Under the pieces are notes generated by a model. It saw only the letters and a list, made by a program, of their open reading frames with translations. It searched no databases and had not been told where the DNA came from. Below, in pieces: positions 26,037 to 34,697 of a stretch of 64,000 nucleotides of DNA. The stretch is from Microbispora sp. H13382. GTDB lineage: Bacteria; Actinomycetota; Actinomycetes; Streptosporangiales; Streptosporangiaceae. Numbering within the stretch: the first letter of the stretch is position 1; each line of letters begins with the position of its first letter. The translations under genes and the position numbers were made by a program. The DNA lies in NCBI RefSeq assembly GCF_014161445.1, contig NZ_JABBXA010000011.1, forward strand, positions 124,001 to 188,000, given 5' to 3'.

Positions 26037-26789
26037 ATGAGACTACGACTGATCCTGCTGGTGGCGATGACGGCGCTGACCGCGGCCTGTGGAGGAGGGG
26101 AACCGGACACGTCGGCGGCCGCGGCTGACGACGGGCCGGCGAAGCCGGTCGCCTCGTGGGGCGCGGAGGGCGGGTTCGTGACCGCGACCATGAACGTGCT
26201 GCGTCCGCCGAGGACGGTGCTGTACGGCGACGGCCTGGTCATCGCCGACGCGAGCAAGCAGCTGACGCTCACCGATGCCGAGACGGGCGAGGTGGTCGCG
26301 CGGATGCAGGAGTACCTGGGTGGGCAGCCGCCGACGGCGGCGCCGAAGCCGGGTGCGCCGTCGGTGACGGACGTGCCGGACACCGTCCTCGGCGTACGGG
26401 GGAAGGACGGGAAGATGCTGGAGGTCCGGGTCCCGGCCCTGGAACAGCTCGCGGACTTCTACCCGAAGCAACTGCTGGACGCGAAGAAGCTGATGGAGGG
26501 CCTGGCGACCCGGGCCGCCGCGGAGGGCACCGACTATGTCGCCGGCCGCGTCCGGCTGGTCGCCGAGGAGGCCCCGTCGGCGGAGGGCGAGCCGTCGCCG
26601 TGGCCCGAGGGCGTTCCGGAGCCTTCGGGCGTGGTGGACCCGGTCTGGCAGAAGGACGTCGAGGGGGCGGCGGCGAGCGCGGTCACCAAGGCGGTTCCCG
26701 CCGGGCAGGAGTACGGCCGGTCGCTCTTCAAGACCAGCTCGGGGGAGACCTTCGTGCTGTCCTGGCGTTACCTGCTGCCCCAGGAATAG
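26037..26789 (+). CDS. Putative lipoprotein
   Basis: 250 aa. MRLRLILLVAMTALTAAC gives a lipobox with Cys18, followed by a Ala/Gly/Asp-rich flexible start. The mature part is acidic without a motif I know. Same strand as the kinase and close to it, so it could be an extracellular partner of the propeller, which is only inference. The 263 bp after it (26790-27052) contain no gene that I can support. Confidence 0.65.
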   Translation: MRLRLILLVAMTALTAACGGGEPDTSAAAADDGPAKPVASWGAEGGFVTATMNVLRPPRTVLYGDGLVIADASKQLTLTDAETGEVVARMQEYLGGQPPTAAPKPGAPSVTDVPDTVLGVRGKDGKMLEVRVPALEQLADFYPKQLLDAKKLMEGLATRAAAEGTDYVAGRVRLVAEEAPSAEGEPSPWPEGVPEPSGVVDPVWQKDVEGAAASAVTKAVPAGQEYGRSLFKTSSGETFVLSWRYLLPQE

Positions 26790-27052
26790 CCGCCGGCCTT
26801 CCCGGTGCCGGAGTGCGGGAACGCTCTCCCGCGCAGGAGGCGCTCACACTGCGCCGGGCGGAGGTGCTCGCGGTGTGGCCGAAAGGTTGTCCGCCGCCGT
26901 TTCAATCACGGACTGTCCCTATGCGTCCGAAATGTGAGATATGCCAGGTTTAGTCGCTCGTTTGCCTTCGCGACATGCGTGCGAAGCGAACCGTTTCACC
27001 TGCCCTGATTTCTATGATCGGCACGCTTGAACCATGTGAAACGGTAGAAAAC

Positions 27053-30000
27053 ATGACGCGCAGTAGCGCACCACGCACATCCACCTGGTCCGGTGCTGTC
27101 ACGGCCGTCGCACTCGCGGCCGGCGCGCTGGTCGGCGCCCCGGCTTCCCCGGCCTCGGCGGCCGGCGAGGATCGGCCGGCCTACCTCGGCAGGACCCTGT
27201 ACACCGGCGAGTTCCACGCGCACACCTCGGTGAGCGACGGCGTCAAGCTGCCGCCGGACGCCTACGAGCACGTCCACGACGAGACCGACGCCGACTTCTT
27301 CGCGGTCACCGAGCACGACGTCATGTGGGACATCCGCAACGGCGACGACTTCGTCGACAACTGGCGGGACGCCGACTCCGCCGAGTGGCGCTACCTGCAC
27401 GAGAGCGCCGCGAAGTTCAACGCCGGCCAGAAAGACCTGGTCGCGGTCCCGTCGATCGAGAACACCTGGTACGACGGCACCGGCCACATCAACGTGTTCG
27501 GCACCGACTGGCACGTGACGGCTCGGGCGACCGAGAAGGGCAGCGTCGACGGGTACGGCAACGTGTTCGGCACCGGCGACATGAAGTACGACTACTTCAC
27601 GTTCCTGGCCCGCCTGAAGCAGGACCCGGACGCGATCGGCCAGTTCAACCACCCGTCCACGAAGGACAAGGGCGACTTCTTCGGCTTCAAGGGCCTCGAC
27701 TCCGTCGCCGACGACCGGATGGACCTCATCGAGGTCAAGTCCGCCGACGCGGTGGGCGAGTTCCAGAAGGCGCTGGACGCCGGCTGGCACCTGGCCCCGA
27801 CGTGGAACGGCGACGAGCACTCCGCGACCTGGGTGTCCGGGAACCCGTCGATCACCGGCGTGTGGGCCAAGGAGCATTCCCTGGACGCGCTGTACGCGGC
27901 GATGCGGGACCGCAGCCTCTACTCGACCGCCGACACCAACGCGGTCCTCGGGTTCGGCGGCAACGGCAAACTCATGGGCTCGATCCTGCCGGGTGACACC
28001 ACCGGCCTGGACGTCGAGCTCCGCCTCGCCGACCCGGACGCCAAGGACTCCTTCACCTCCGCGCGCCTCATCACGAACGGCGGCGCCGTCGCCCACGACT
28101 TCGGCGCGATCAGCGGCAACGACCTGACGCTGAAGACCACGCTGAACGTCCGGGACGGCGACTTCTACTACGTCCGCGCCGACCAGGCCGACGGCAACTT
28201 CCTGGTCTCCGCGCCGATCTGGGTCGGGAAGACCACCCGCGGCGCGAACTACGCTCCGGTGATCACCGTCCCGGCCGGCTTCCCCGCCACGGCGCGGTAC
28301 GGCGACACGATCACGCTGCCCCAGGCGACGGCGACCGACGACTCCGGCGTCCAGCCGGCGGTCACGTACAAGGTGTTCGATTCCGCGGGCGAGGTGCCGG
28401 TCTCCGGCGGCGCCTTCCGGATCCGCTCGTACGACGACGCGTTCGTGGTCGTGAAGGCGACCGACAACCTCGGCAACACCAACGCCGAACTGCTGCGCGT
28501 CCGGGTCTCCCAGAAGGAGCCGGACCCCGCGGGCGTCTTCCGCTTCGGCGGCAACGCGACCGTGGGCGAGAAGCCCGGCTCCGCCGGCGTCGCGGTCACC
28601 ACCGACCGCGCCGTCGAGCGGGTCTACGCGCAGGTCCTGCCCGAGGGATCGGACGACTGGTCCACGGCCGAGGTGCTCACGTCCACCAACGACCGGCCGT
28701 ACGAGGTGAACACGGTCGGCAACGACGAGCCGGTCTACCAGCACTCCATCACGGGCCAGACCCTGCGCTCGCACGAGTTCCGGCTGACCGGGCTGAAGGT
28801 CGGCACGACCTACCGGTTCCGGTTCGGCGTGGCCCGCGACGGTCGCGCACCCGCCGCCACCGACGCGCCGGCCTGGACCGACGTACGCGGCGGGTTCCGC
28901 GCCGGCGGCGCCAAGGGGGAGCCGGTCTACATCCTGGGCGACGTGCAGGTGCCCGACGGCGACGCCGGCGAGCTCACGCTGCCGGGGCGGGTGCTCGACC
29001 GGCTGAAGAGCCAGGCGCCGGGCGGCGGTACGGTGATCCAGGTCGGCGACCTCGTCGACCGCGGCGGCCGGGGCGAGAAGTGGGCCGAGATCCACGAATC
29101 CTTCCTGTCCACGCTCGACCTGCAGTACGCGGGCCTGGTCGGCAACCACGAGACCTACGAGGACCTCGACTACGACGCGGTCGGCAGGCAGCCGGGTGCG
29201 ATCTTCACCAACACGTTCGCGCTGCCGGGCAACGGTGTGATCGGCGAGAGCAACTACTCCTTCGACCGCGGCGACGTCCACTTCTCCGTGCTGAACTCCA
29301 ACACGCGCCTCGACGAGCAGCTCGACTGGCTGGTCGACGACGTACGCGCCTCGGACGCGACGTGGAACGTCGTCGTGGGGCACTTCTCCTACTACGGCGG
29401 CCAGCACGCCGACGACGGCGGCATGGACATCGACCGCGACAAGGTCACGCGCGTGCTCGACCGGCTCGGCGTCGACCTGTACGTCGGCGGGCACGACCAC
29501 GTCTACAAGCGGTCCACGATCTACGACGGGCGCCTGGCCACCACCCCCGAGGAGGAGGTCGCGGGCACCACGTTCGTGACCATGGGGTCGTCCGGCCCGA
29601 AGTTCTACGACAACCAGAAGTTCTGGTGGGACGACAAGGTCTTCGACGAGAACGTCCAGATGGGCGGCGTCCTGACGGTGACCGACGCCGGCCTGCGGCT
29701 GTCGACGTACACGATCGACGGGCGCCTGGTCGACGAGGTGACGGTCGCCAAACCGCGCGGTTCCTGGAAGGTCTCCTCCGCCGAGATCAAGGACCGTGAG
29801 CTGAAGGGCGTGGGTCTGTTGTCCTCTCCGGGCAGCCTGGACAAGGTCACCGTCATGGCGGCGACGTACGACAACGCGCAGCAGCGGATGATCGACGTCC
29901 GTACCCTCGACGTCACGCTCGACCACCGCGGTCGCGAGCAGTACGTCCGGTTCGGCACGCCGCTGCCGGTGGCGCCGAGTTCGACGGTCAAGCTCTTCAC

Positions 30001-32608
30001 GTGGGACTCACTGGGGTCCGGCAAACCGCTCCGGCCCGCCGTGACCCTGCGTGAGGGCCTGGCCGGCGAGGGCAGCGAGCAGGCGCCGTACCTGATCGAC
30101 TCGCCCGACGACCTGGCCAAGGTCGACAACGACCCGGCCGGGCACTACCGGCTGACCGCCGACCTGAACCTCACCGGCCTCGCCCGCGCTCAGATCGGCC
30201 GTACGACCACCTTCACGGGCGTCTTCGACGGCGACGGGCACACGATCTCCGGGCTGGCCGCCCTGCCCGGCCAGGGGCCGGGCCTGTTCGCCGACAACCA
30301 CGGCACGATCGAGGACCTGGTGGTCCGGGGCGACGTCACCACCGACCGGTCCACCGCCGGCCTGGTCGCCGACGCCAACCACGGCACGATCCAGCGCGTC
30401 CGCGTCGACGGGTCGCTGACCGCGAACAGCTACGTCGGCGGCATCACCGGCCACCACTTCGGCACGGTTCGCGACAGTATTTCCACGGTGGACGTGCGCG
30501 CCACGACCCAGTACGCCGGCGGGGTCGTCGGCGTCTCGGTCGGCGGGTCGGTCACCGAGAACGTCCTGGCCGCCGGCGCCGTCGTCGCGAACGGCGCGTC
30601 CGCGGGCGGTGTGGCCGCCTACGGCTACACCGACACCCAGGTGCGCCACACGGTCGCGCTGAACACGAACGTCTCCGCGTCGAGCTACGCGCACGCCATC
30701 GTCGGCCGCGTCTACACCGGGCAGACCGCCACGCTCGAGGACAACCACGTCAGCCGGTCCGTGCCGATCAGCGGGCAGTCGCTGACCGGCCCGCCCGCGG
30801 CCGACAACCAGAAGGGCAACGTGGTCGCGCCCGCGGAGATCCAGAGGCAGACCTTCTACCAGGAGCGCGGCTGGGACTTCGCGACCGTCTGGCAGTGGAA
30901 CGACGTCGCCAGGCGCCCGACCCTGCGCATGGCGCCCGAGACGCTCGAACCGGTCCCGGCCCCCGGGCTGCCGGCCGACGAGCGCGGCTTCTACAAGATC
31001 GGCAGCGCCGAGGATCTGGCCCTGATGGGTAAGCACCCCTCCTACGACTACGTGCTCGCCGCCGACATCGACCTGACCGGCACACCGTTCACCAGCCTGC
31101 CGGGGCCGTTCACGGGCGAACTCGACGGTGCGGGCCACACGATCAAGGGCCTGAACTCCACCACCGGTGGTCTGTTCACCCAGATCTCCGGGCACGTCCA
31201 CGACCTCGCGGTCCTCGACGCCACGGTGAACACCACCACCGCTCGCGCCGGCATCCTGGCCGGCAGCAGCACCGGCACCGTCGAGCGCGTCCAGGTGTCC
31301 GGGGCCGTGACCGCGGGCTCGCGCGCGGGTGGTCTCGTCGGCGATTCGCAGGGCGTCGTGCGCGACGCCTACTCCGCCGCGAACGTGCACGTGCGCGGCA
31401 CCGAGGCGGGCGGCGTGATCGGCGTGGCCCTGGCCGGCTCCACCACGGAGCGGGTCTTCGCCACGGGCTCTGTCACCGCCGACGGCCGCAACGACGGCGG
31501 CGTGGCCGGCTACGGCTACACCGGCACCACCATCCGCGACTCGATCGCGCTCAACCCGACGGTGACGGCACCCTCCTGGGCGCACCGCTTCCTGGGCCGG
31601 GTGCTGGCGAACAACGTCGCCACGCTGAGCAACAACTGGGCGGCCGAGACCGTCGAGGCGAAGTCACAGACCGAGACCGCGATCGGCCCGGCCACGCTCA
31701 ACGGCGCCACCGCGACCCGGGACGAGGTCGCCGCCCAGGCGTTCTGGGCCGGCAAGCTCGGCTTCGACTTCGAGCACGTCTGGCAGTGGGACGCCGGCCT
31801 GGGCCGGCCGGTGCTGCGCGGCATGGCCGCACCCGAGGCGACGGCGGCGCCCGCCGCCGTAACGACCGCCGCACCCGCCGAGGCGCCGACGGCGGCCGCA
31901 CCGGAGACCAGCGCCGAGCCCGGGGCGGCGCGGACCCTCACGTCCCCCACCGCATCCACCACCGCGTCCACCACCGCGGTCCCGGGGGCGGCCGAGGTCG
32001 TCGAGGCCGGCGGCATCCGCCACGAGGCGGTCGCGAACGACGACGGCACCGTCACCGTTACGGTGTCCGCCGGGACCGCGGCGGCGGCCGAGCAGCTGTC
32101 GTTCCTCCTGCTGGAGGCCGGCGCCTCGACGTCGGCTCCGGCCGAGGACGACATCGCCTACCTCGGAGAGGCGCCTCTCGACGAGCAGGGCAACGCGACG
32201 CTGACCGTGCTCCCGGACCGGCCGGGCGGGACGATCCTCGCGCTCAACACCTCCGGTGACATGCGGCGCCACGTCGCCTCGCTCCTCCCGAGCACGCCCG
32301 CGACCCCGGCGATGAGGGTGCTCCACGACGCCGTCACCGCCACGGGCAAGACGAAGGGGAACGCACCCGCCCAGGCGACGATCACCCTGGTCTGCGCGGG
32401 TGCGGACAAGTGCCGGGAGCAGGTCGCCGTTTCCCACGACGGCCACCTGCTCGACACCAGGAAGGTCACGCTCCAGCCCGGCAAGACCGGGGACCTGAAG
32501 CTCACCCTCCGTGACGAGGCCCGTGCCGCCCTCCTCGCCGGCGAGTCGATCACTCTGGACGTACGGATCGGCATGGCCCCGGCGGTCCAGGTGACCGTCA
32601 CTCCGTGA
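27053..32608 (+). CDS. Giant secreted PHP + calcineurin phosphoesterase with GLUG repeats
   Basis: 1851 aa from ATG 27053. Signal peptide ends ASPASAA (about 37). Residues 45-400: PHP (CehA/McbA-like) domain with GEFHAHTSVSD and AVTEHDVMWD and GQFNHPS. About 400-615: Ig/Fn3-like modules of the purple-acid-phosphatase kind. About 620-900: calcineurin-like phosphoesterase with YILGDVQ, IQVGDLVDRGG, VGNHETYED, VGHFSYYGG and GGHDHVYKRS. About 1005-1300 and 1310-1595: two beta-helical GLUG-repeat domains, each opening YLIDSPDDLAKV or YKIGSAEDLALM. An Ala/Thr/Pro linker and a C-terminal beta domain follow. Both phosphoesterase sites look intact. It probably releases phosphate from extracellular polymers and binds a surface through the beta-helices. 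An upstream in-frame extension (26975) would hide the signal peptide. Confidence 0.88.
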   Translation: MTRSSAPRTSTWSGAVTAVALAAGALVGAPASPASAAGEDRPAYLGRTLYTGEFHAHTSVSDGVKLPPDAYEHVHDETDADFFAVTEHDVMWDIRNGDDFVDNWRDADSAEWRYLHESAAKFNAGQKDLVAVPSIENTWYDGTGHINVFGTDWHVTARATEKGSVDGYGNVFGTGDMKYDYFTFLARLKQDPDAIGQFNHPSTKDKGDFFGFKGLDSVADDRMDLIEVKSADAVGEFQKALDAGWHLAPTWNGDEHSATWVSGNPSITGVWAKEHSLDALYAAMRDRSLYSTADTNAVLGFGGNGKLMGSILPGDTTGLDVELRLADPDAKDSFTSARLITNGGAVAHDFGAISGNDLTLKTTLNVRDGDFYYVRADQADGNFLVSAPIWVGKTTRGANYAPVITVPAGFPATARYGDTITLPQATATDDSGVQPAVTYKVFDSAGEVPVSGGAFRIRSYDDAFVVVKATDNLGNTNAELLRVRVSQKEPDPAGVFRFGGNATVGEKPGSAGVAVTTDRAVERVYAQVLPEGSDDWSTAEVLTSTNDRPYEVNTVGNDEPVYQHSITGQTLRSHEFRLTGLKVGTTYRFRFGVARDGRAPAATDAPAWTDVRGGFRAGGAKGEPVYILGDVQVPDGDAGELTLPGRVLDRLKSQAPGGGTVIQVGDLVDRGGRGEKWAEIHESFLSTLDLQYAGLVGNHETYEDLDYDAVGRQPGAIFTNTFALPGNGVIGESNYSFDRGDVHFSVLNSNTRLDEQLDWLVDDVRASDATWNVVVGHFSYYGGQHADDGGMDIDRDKVTRVLDRLGVDLYVGGHDHVYKRSTIYDGRLATTPEEEVAGTTFVTMGSSGPKFYDNQKFWWDDKVFDENVQMGGVLTVTDAGLRLSTYTIDGRLVDEVTVAKPRGSWKVSSAEIKDRELKGVGLLSSPGSLDKVTVMAATYDNAQQRMIDVRTLDVTLDHRGREQYVRFGTPLPVAPSSTVKLFTWDSLGSGKPLRPAVTLREGLAGEGSEQAPYLIDSPDDLAKVDNDPAGHYRLTADLNLTGLARAQIGRTTTFTGVFDGDGHTISGLAALPGQGPGLFADNHGTIEDLVVRGDVTTDRSTAGLVADANHGTIQRVRVDGSLTANSYVGGITGHHFGTVRDSISTVDVRATTQYAGGVVGVSVGGSVTENVLAAGAVVANGASAGGVAAYGYTDTQVRHTVALNTNVSASSYAHAIVGRVYTGQTATLEDNHVSRSVPISGQSLTGPPAADNQKGNVVAPAEIQRQTFYQERGWDFATVWQWNDVARRPTLRMAPETLEPVPAPGLPADERGFYKIGSAEDLALMGKHPSYDYVLAADIDLTGTPFTSLPGPFTGELDGAGHTIKGLNSTTGGLFTQISGHVHDLAVLDATVNTTTARAGILAGSSTGTVERVQVSGAVTAGSRAGGLVGDSQGVVRDAYSAANVHVRGTEAGGVIGVALAGSTTERVFATGSVTADGRNDGGVAGYGYTGTTIRDSIALNPTVTAPSWAHRFLGRVLANNVATLSNNWAAETVEAKSQTETAIGPATLNGATATRDEVAAQAFWAGKLGFDFEHVWQWDAGLGRPVLRGMAAPEATAAPAAVTTAAPAEAPTAAAPETSAEPGAARTLTSPTASTTASTTAVPGAAEVVEAGGIRHEAVANDDGTVTVTVSAGTAAAAEQLSFLLLEAGASTSAPAEDDIAYLGEAPLDEQGNATLTVLPDRPGGTILALNTSGDMRRHVASLLPSTPATPAMRVLHDAVTATGKTKGNAPAQATITLVCAGADKCREQVAVSHDGHLLDTRKVTLQPGKTGDLKLTLRDEARAALLAGESITLDVRIGMAPAVQVTVTP

Positions 32609-32652
32609 CGTACCGGCCGGGGAGGTCCCGGACTCTCCGGTGATCCCGAGCG

Positions 32653-32686
32653 CATGGCGCCCGCGGCCTCGGCCGCGGGCGCCATG
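32653..32686 (+). terminator. Perfect 16-bp inverted repeat after the giant phosphoesterase
   Basis: CATGGCGCCCGCGGCC (32653-32668), 2-nt gap, GGCCGCGGGCGCCATG (32671-32686). No U-tract follows; likely a strong I-shaped terminator. Confidence 0.75.
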
Positions 32687-32743
32687 GCTGTAACGCACTA
32701 GTCACTTGTTGTGTACTGTCACGGACAGTTATCTCTCGGCAGC

Positions 32744-33301
32744 ATGGAGTCTCCCCGAAGAACGGAGACGGATGTGGCCAGTGAGTTCCAGCGGAGGAAG
32801 GTCGGCGGAGTCTTCCGGGCGATGGATGTGGACGGCGACGGCCGGCTGACCGAGGCCGATTTCCAGGCGCTCGCCGGCCGCTGGACGGCCGTCGCCGGAT
32901 CCGGCGATCCGGAGCGACTCGCCTCCGTCATGACCGGCTGGTGGCCGGTGCTCCGGGCCGCCTCCCGCCGGGACGGCGACAACGCCGTCACTCTCGACGA
33001 GGTGCTTCTCGTCGTGGAAGGACTCGGCGACCGGGCGGACGCCGTCTCCGCCACCGCCGACGCGATGTTCGAGGCCGTCGACCTCGACGGGGACGGTCTG
33101 ATCTCCCGTTCGGAGTACGGCGCGCTCATCGAGACGTGGAACGGGACGCCCACGGCGACCGACGAGGTCTTCCCCCGCCTGGACCTGGACGGCGACGGCC
33201 ACCTCACCCGCGACGAGTTCCGCACCCACTGGACGGAGTTCTGGGCGGGGGACGACCCGAACGCTCCCGGGAGCTACGTATTCGGCGTTCTCGTGGAGTA
33301 G
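32744..33301 (+). CDS. EF-hand calcium-binding protein
   Basis: 185 aa from ATG 32744. Three good EF-hand loops (DVDGDGRLTEAD, DLDGDGLISRSE, DLDGDGHLTRDE) and one degenerate loop (SRRDGDNAVTLDE) give a calerythrin-like four-hand arrangement. Cytosolic calcium buffering or sensing is the known role of this family in actinomycetes. The 3' end overlaps the convergent ECF sigma gene by 28 bp. A possible promoter TTGTTG-17-TTATCT lies at 32706-32734. Confidence 0.9.
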   Translation: MESPRRTETDVASEFQRRKVGGVFRAMDVDGDGRLTEADFQALAGRWTAVAGSGDPERLASVMTGWWPVLRAASRRDGDNAVTLDEVLLVVEGLGDRADAVSATADAMFEAVDLDGDGLISRSEYGALIETWNGTPTATDEVFPRLDLDGDGHLTRDEFRTHWTEFWAGDDPNAPGSYVFGVLVE

Positions 33302-34218
33302 CCGGGGGACGGCGTCCCCACGGCGGACAGTGCGGCGATCTTGGTGGGGTTCATCAGCCACAACACCTGGTCGATGCCCTCGTCCGAGGCGTTGACGGTG
33401 AGAACCGTGAACAGCTCGCCGTCGCGGTGCAGCAGAGCGGCCGCCTGCCCGTTCACGTCGGCCCATTCCACCTCGACCCCGGCCCAGAACCGGTCCGCGA
33501 ACGCCCTGACGTACTTCGCGACCCGGAACGCGCCGATCACGGGGATGCGCGAGGCGCGGACGGCGCCGCCGCCGTCGGAGTAACTGACGGCGTCCGCGGC
33601 GAGGAGCTCTTCCAGCGCGGCGAGGTCGCCGGAGCGGGCGGCGGCGACGAAGACGGTGAGCAGCCTGCGCTGTTCGGCTCGGGTCACCGGTGCCCGGCGC
33701 TCGGAGACGATGTGTTTGCGTGCTCTGCTGACGAGTTGCCGCACCGCGGCCTCGCTCGCCTCGATGATCTCGGCGATCTGCCCGTAGGGGTAGTCGAACG
33801 CTTCTCGCAGCACGTAGGCCGCGCGTTCGGTGGGCGAGAGCTTCTCCAGCAGGAGCATGACCGCGAAGCCGAGGGCTTCGCCTCGCTCGGCGCCGAGGTG
33901 AGGGTCGTTACCGGTGTCGACGGGTTCGGGCAGCCACGGGCCGACGTACGTCTCGCGGCGGACGCGAGCGGACTGCAGGGTGTTGATGGCGAGGCGCGTG
34001 GTCACCGTCGCCAGGAACGCCCCCGGGTCGGCCACGATGCCGCGGTCGTACGCCTGCCAGCGCAGCCAGACGTCCTGCAGCAGGTCTTCCGCTTCGGCGG
34101 AGCTGCCAAGGATCCGGTACGCGATTCCGAACAGGCGTGGCCGCACGCTCTCGAAGCTGGCCGCCGCCTGGTCGAGGTCCTCCGCCCCGCTGTGATGGCT
34201 CCCCGCACCGATATCCAC
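33274..34218 (-). CDS. ECF41-type RNA polymerase sigma factor (SigJ-like)
   Basis: 314 aa from GTG 34218. Sigma-2 (FGIAYRILGSSAEAEDLLQD), sigma-4 (LSPTERAAYVLREAFDYPYG and AVRQLVSRARKHI) and a fused SnoaL-like C-terminal domain of about 110 residues. The motifs SYSDGGGAV and NPTKIAAL correspond to the DGGGK and NPDKL hallmarks of ECF41, in which the C-terminal domain controls activity instead of an anti-sigma factor. No carboxymuconolactone-decarboxylase gene, the usual ECF41 neighbour, is next to it. Confidence 0.92.
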   Translation of the reverse strand: MDIGAGSHHSGAEDLDQAAASFESVRPRLFGIAYRILGSSAEAEDLLQDVWLRWQAYDRGIVADPGAFLATVTTRLAINTLQSARVRRETYVGPWLPEPVDTGNDPHLGAERGEALGFAVMLLLEKLSPTERAAYVLREAFDYPYGQIAEIIEASEAAVRQLVSRARKHIVSERRAPVTRAEQRRLLTVFVAAARSGDLAALEELLAADAVSYSDGGGAVRASRIPVIGAFRVAKYVRAFADRFWAGVEVEWADVNGQAAALLHRDGELFTVLTVNASDEGIDQVLWLMNPTKIAALSAVGTPSPGYSTRTPNT

Positions 34219-34526
34219 GATCGTGATGGCCCCGTTCCTCCGGCGGATGGACCTCTACAGCTTTTCATCCGCCCGCGCAGGGGCTTCGCCGGGGGATCGT
34301 CGATCCGGTCGCGTCCTTATCGCCGTCGCGTGAGATTGATCTCCACTGGCATTCTCGTACGCCTTCGTTTTTTCGGTGGATTTGACGACAGGATGATTGA
34401 CGGCTCGTCGCTTCCCGTGAGTCGAGGGGCCCGACGTGGTGCCGGTGTTTATCGATCCCGGGCGCGGGGATGGTCGGCGTCGTAATCGCCCAATTCGGGG
34501 CGAATCGACGGATCCAGGAGGCTGAC
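34219..34526. other. Intergenic region upstream of the 31-aa ORF
   Basis: 308 bp without a supported gene. It must hold the ECF41 promoter on one strand and the promoter for the short ORF/peptidase on the other. A GAGATTGATCTC dyad is at 34332-34343. No -35/-10 pair stands out. Confidence 0.4.
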
Positions 34527-34622
34527 ATGACTGGATACCTGCCGTATCGCGATTCCACTCCCGCCGCCCGTATCGGGGGCGTGCGCGGCTGGCAGGCGGA
34601 TATTCTCCGCGGCGAGTCGTAG
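34527..34622 (+). CDS. 31-aa peptide, possible leader or RiPP precursor
   Basis: ATG 34527 follows CCAGGAGG (34515-34522) by 4-5 bp, one of the strongest ribosome sites in the window. The product begins MTGYLPYRDSTPAARIGG and ends DILRGES before TAG 34620-34622; no Cys, net charge near zero. It is 75 bp before the prolyl oligopeptidase gene, with a hairpin between. Prolyl oligopeptidases remove leaders in some class III lanthipeptide pathways, but no modifying enzyme is next to it here. It could instead be a short upstream ORF that regulates the peptidase. Homologs would decide. Confidence 0.4.
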   Translation: MTGYLPYRDSTPAARIGGVRGWQADILRGES

Positions 34623-34632
34623 CTGAGTGAAT

Positions 34633-34667
34633 CGAGGTGCTGCGGCGCGTACGGCCGCAGTACCTCG
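34633..34667 (+). promoter_or_regulatory. Intercistronic hairpin between the 31-aa ORF and the peptidase
   Basis: CGAGGTGCTGCGGC (34633-34646) pairs with GCCGCAGTACCTCG (34654-34667), 14 bp with one G-U, 7-nt loop, no U-tract. It could act as attenuator, partial terminator or RNA-stability element. Confidence 0.65.
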
Positions 34668-34697
34668 ACATATCACACGACGTATCGGGGGACGTCC

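Noticed and set aside
34332-34343. GAGATTGATCTC palindrome
   Set aside because: Single short dyad without promoter boxes or a second copy; chance occurrence is likely.
34527-34622. Lasso-peptide reading of the 31-aa ORF (Gly followed by Asp at position 8 or 9)
   Set aside because: No cyclase or leader-peptidase genes and no conserved leader Thr at -2; ring geometry alone is not evidence.
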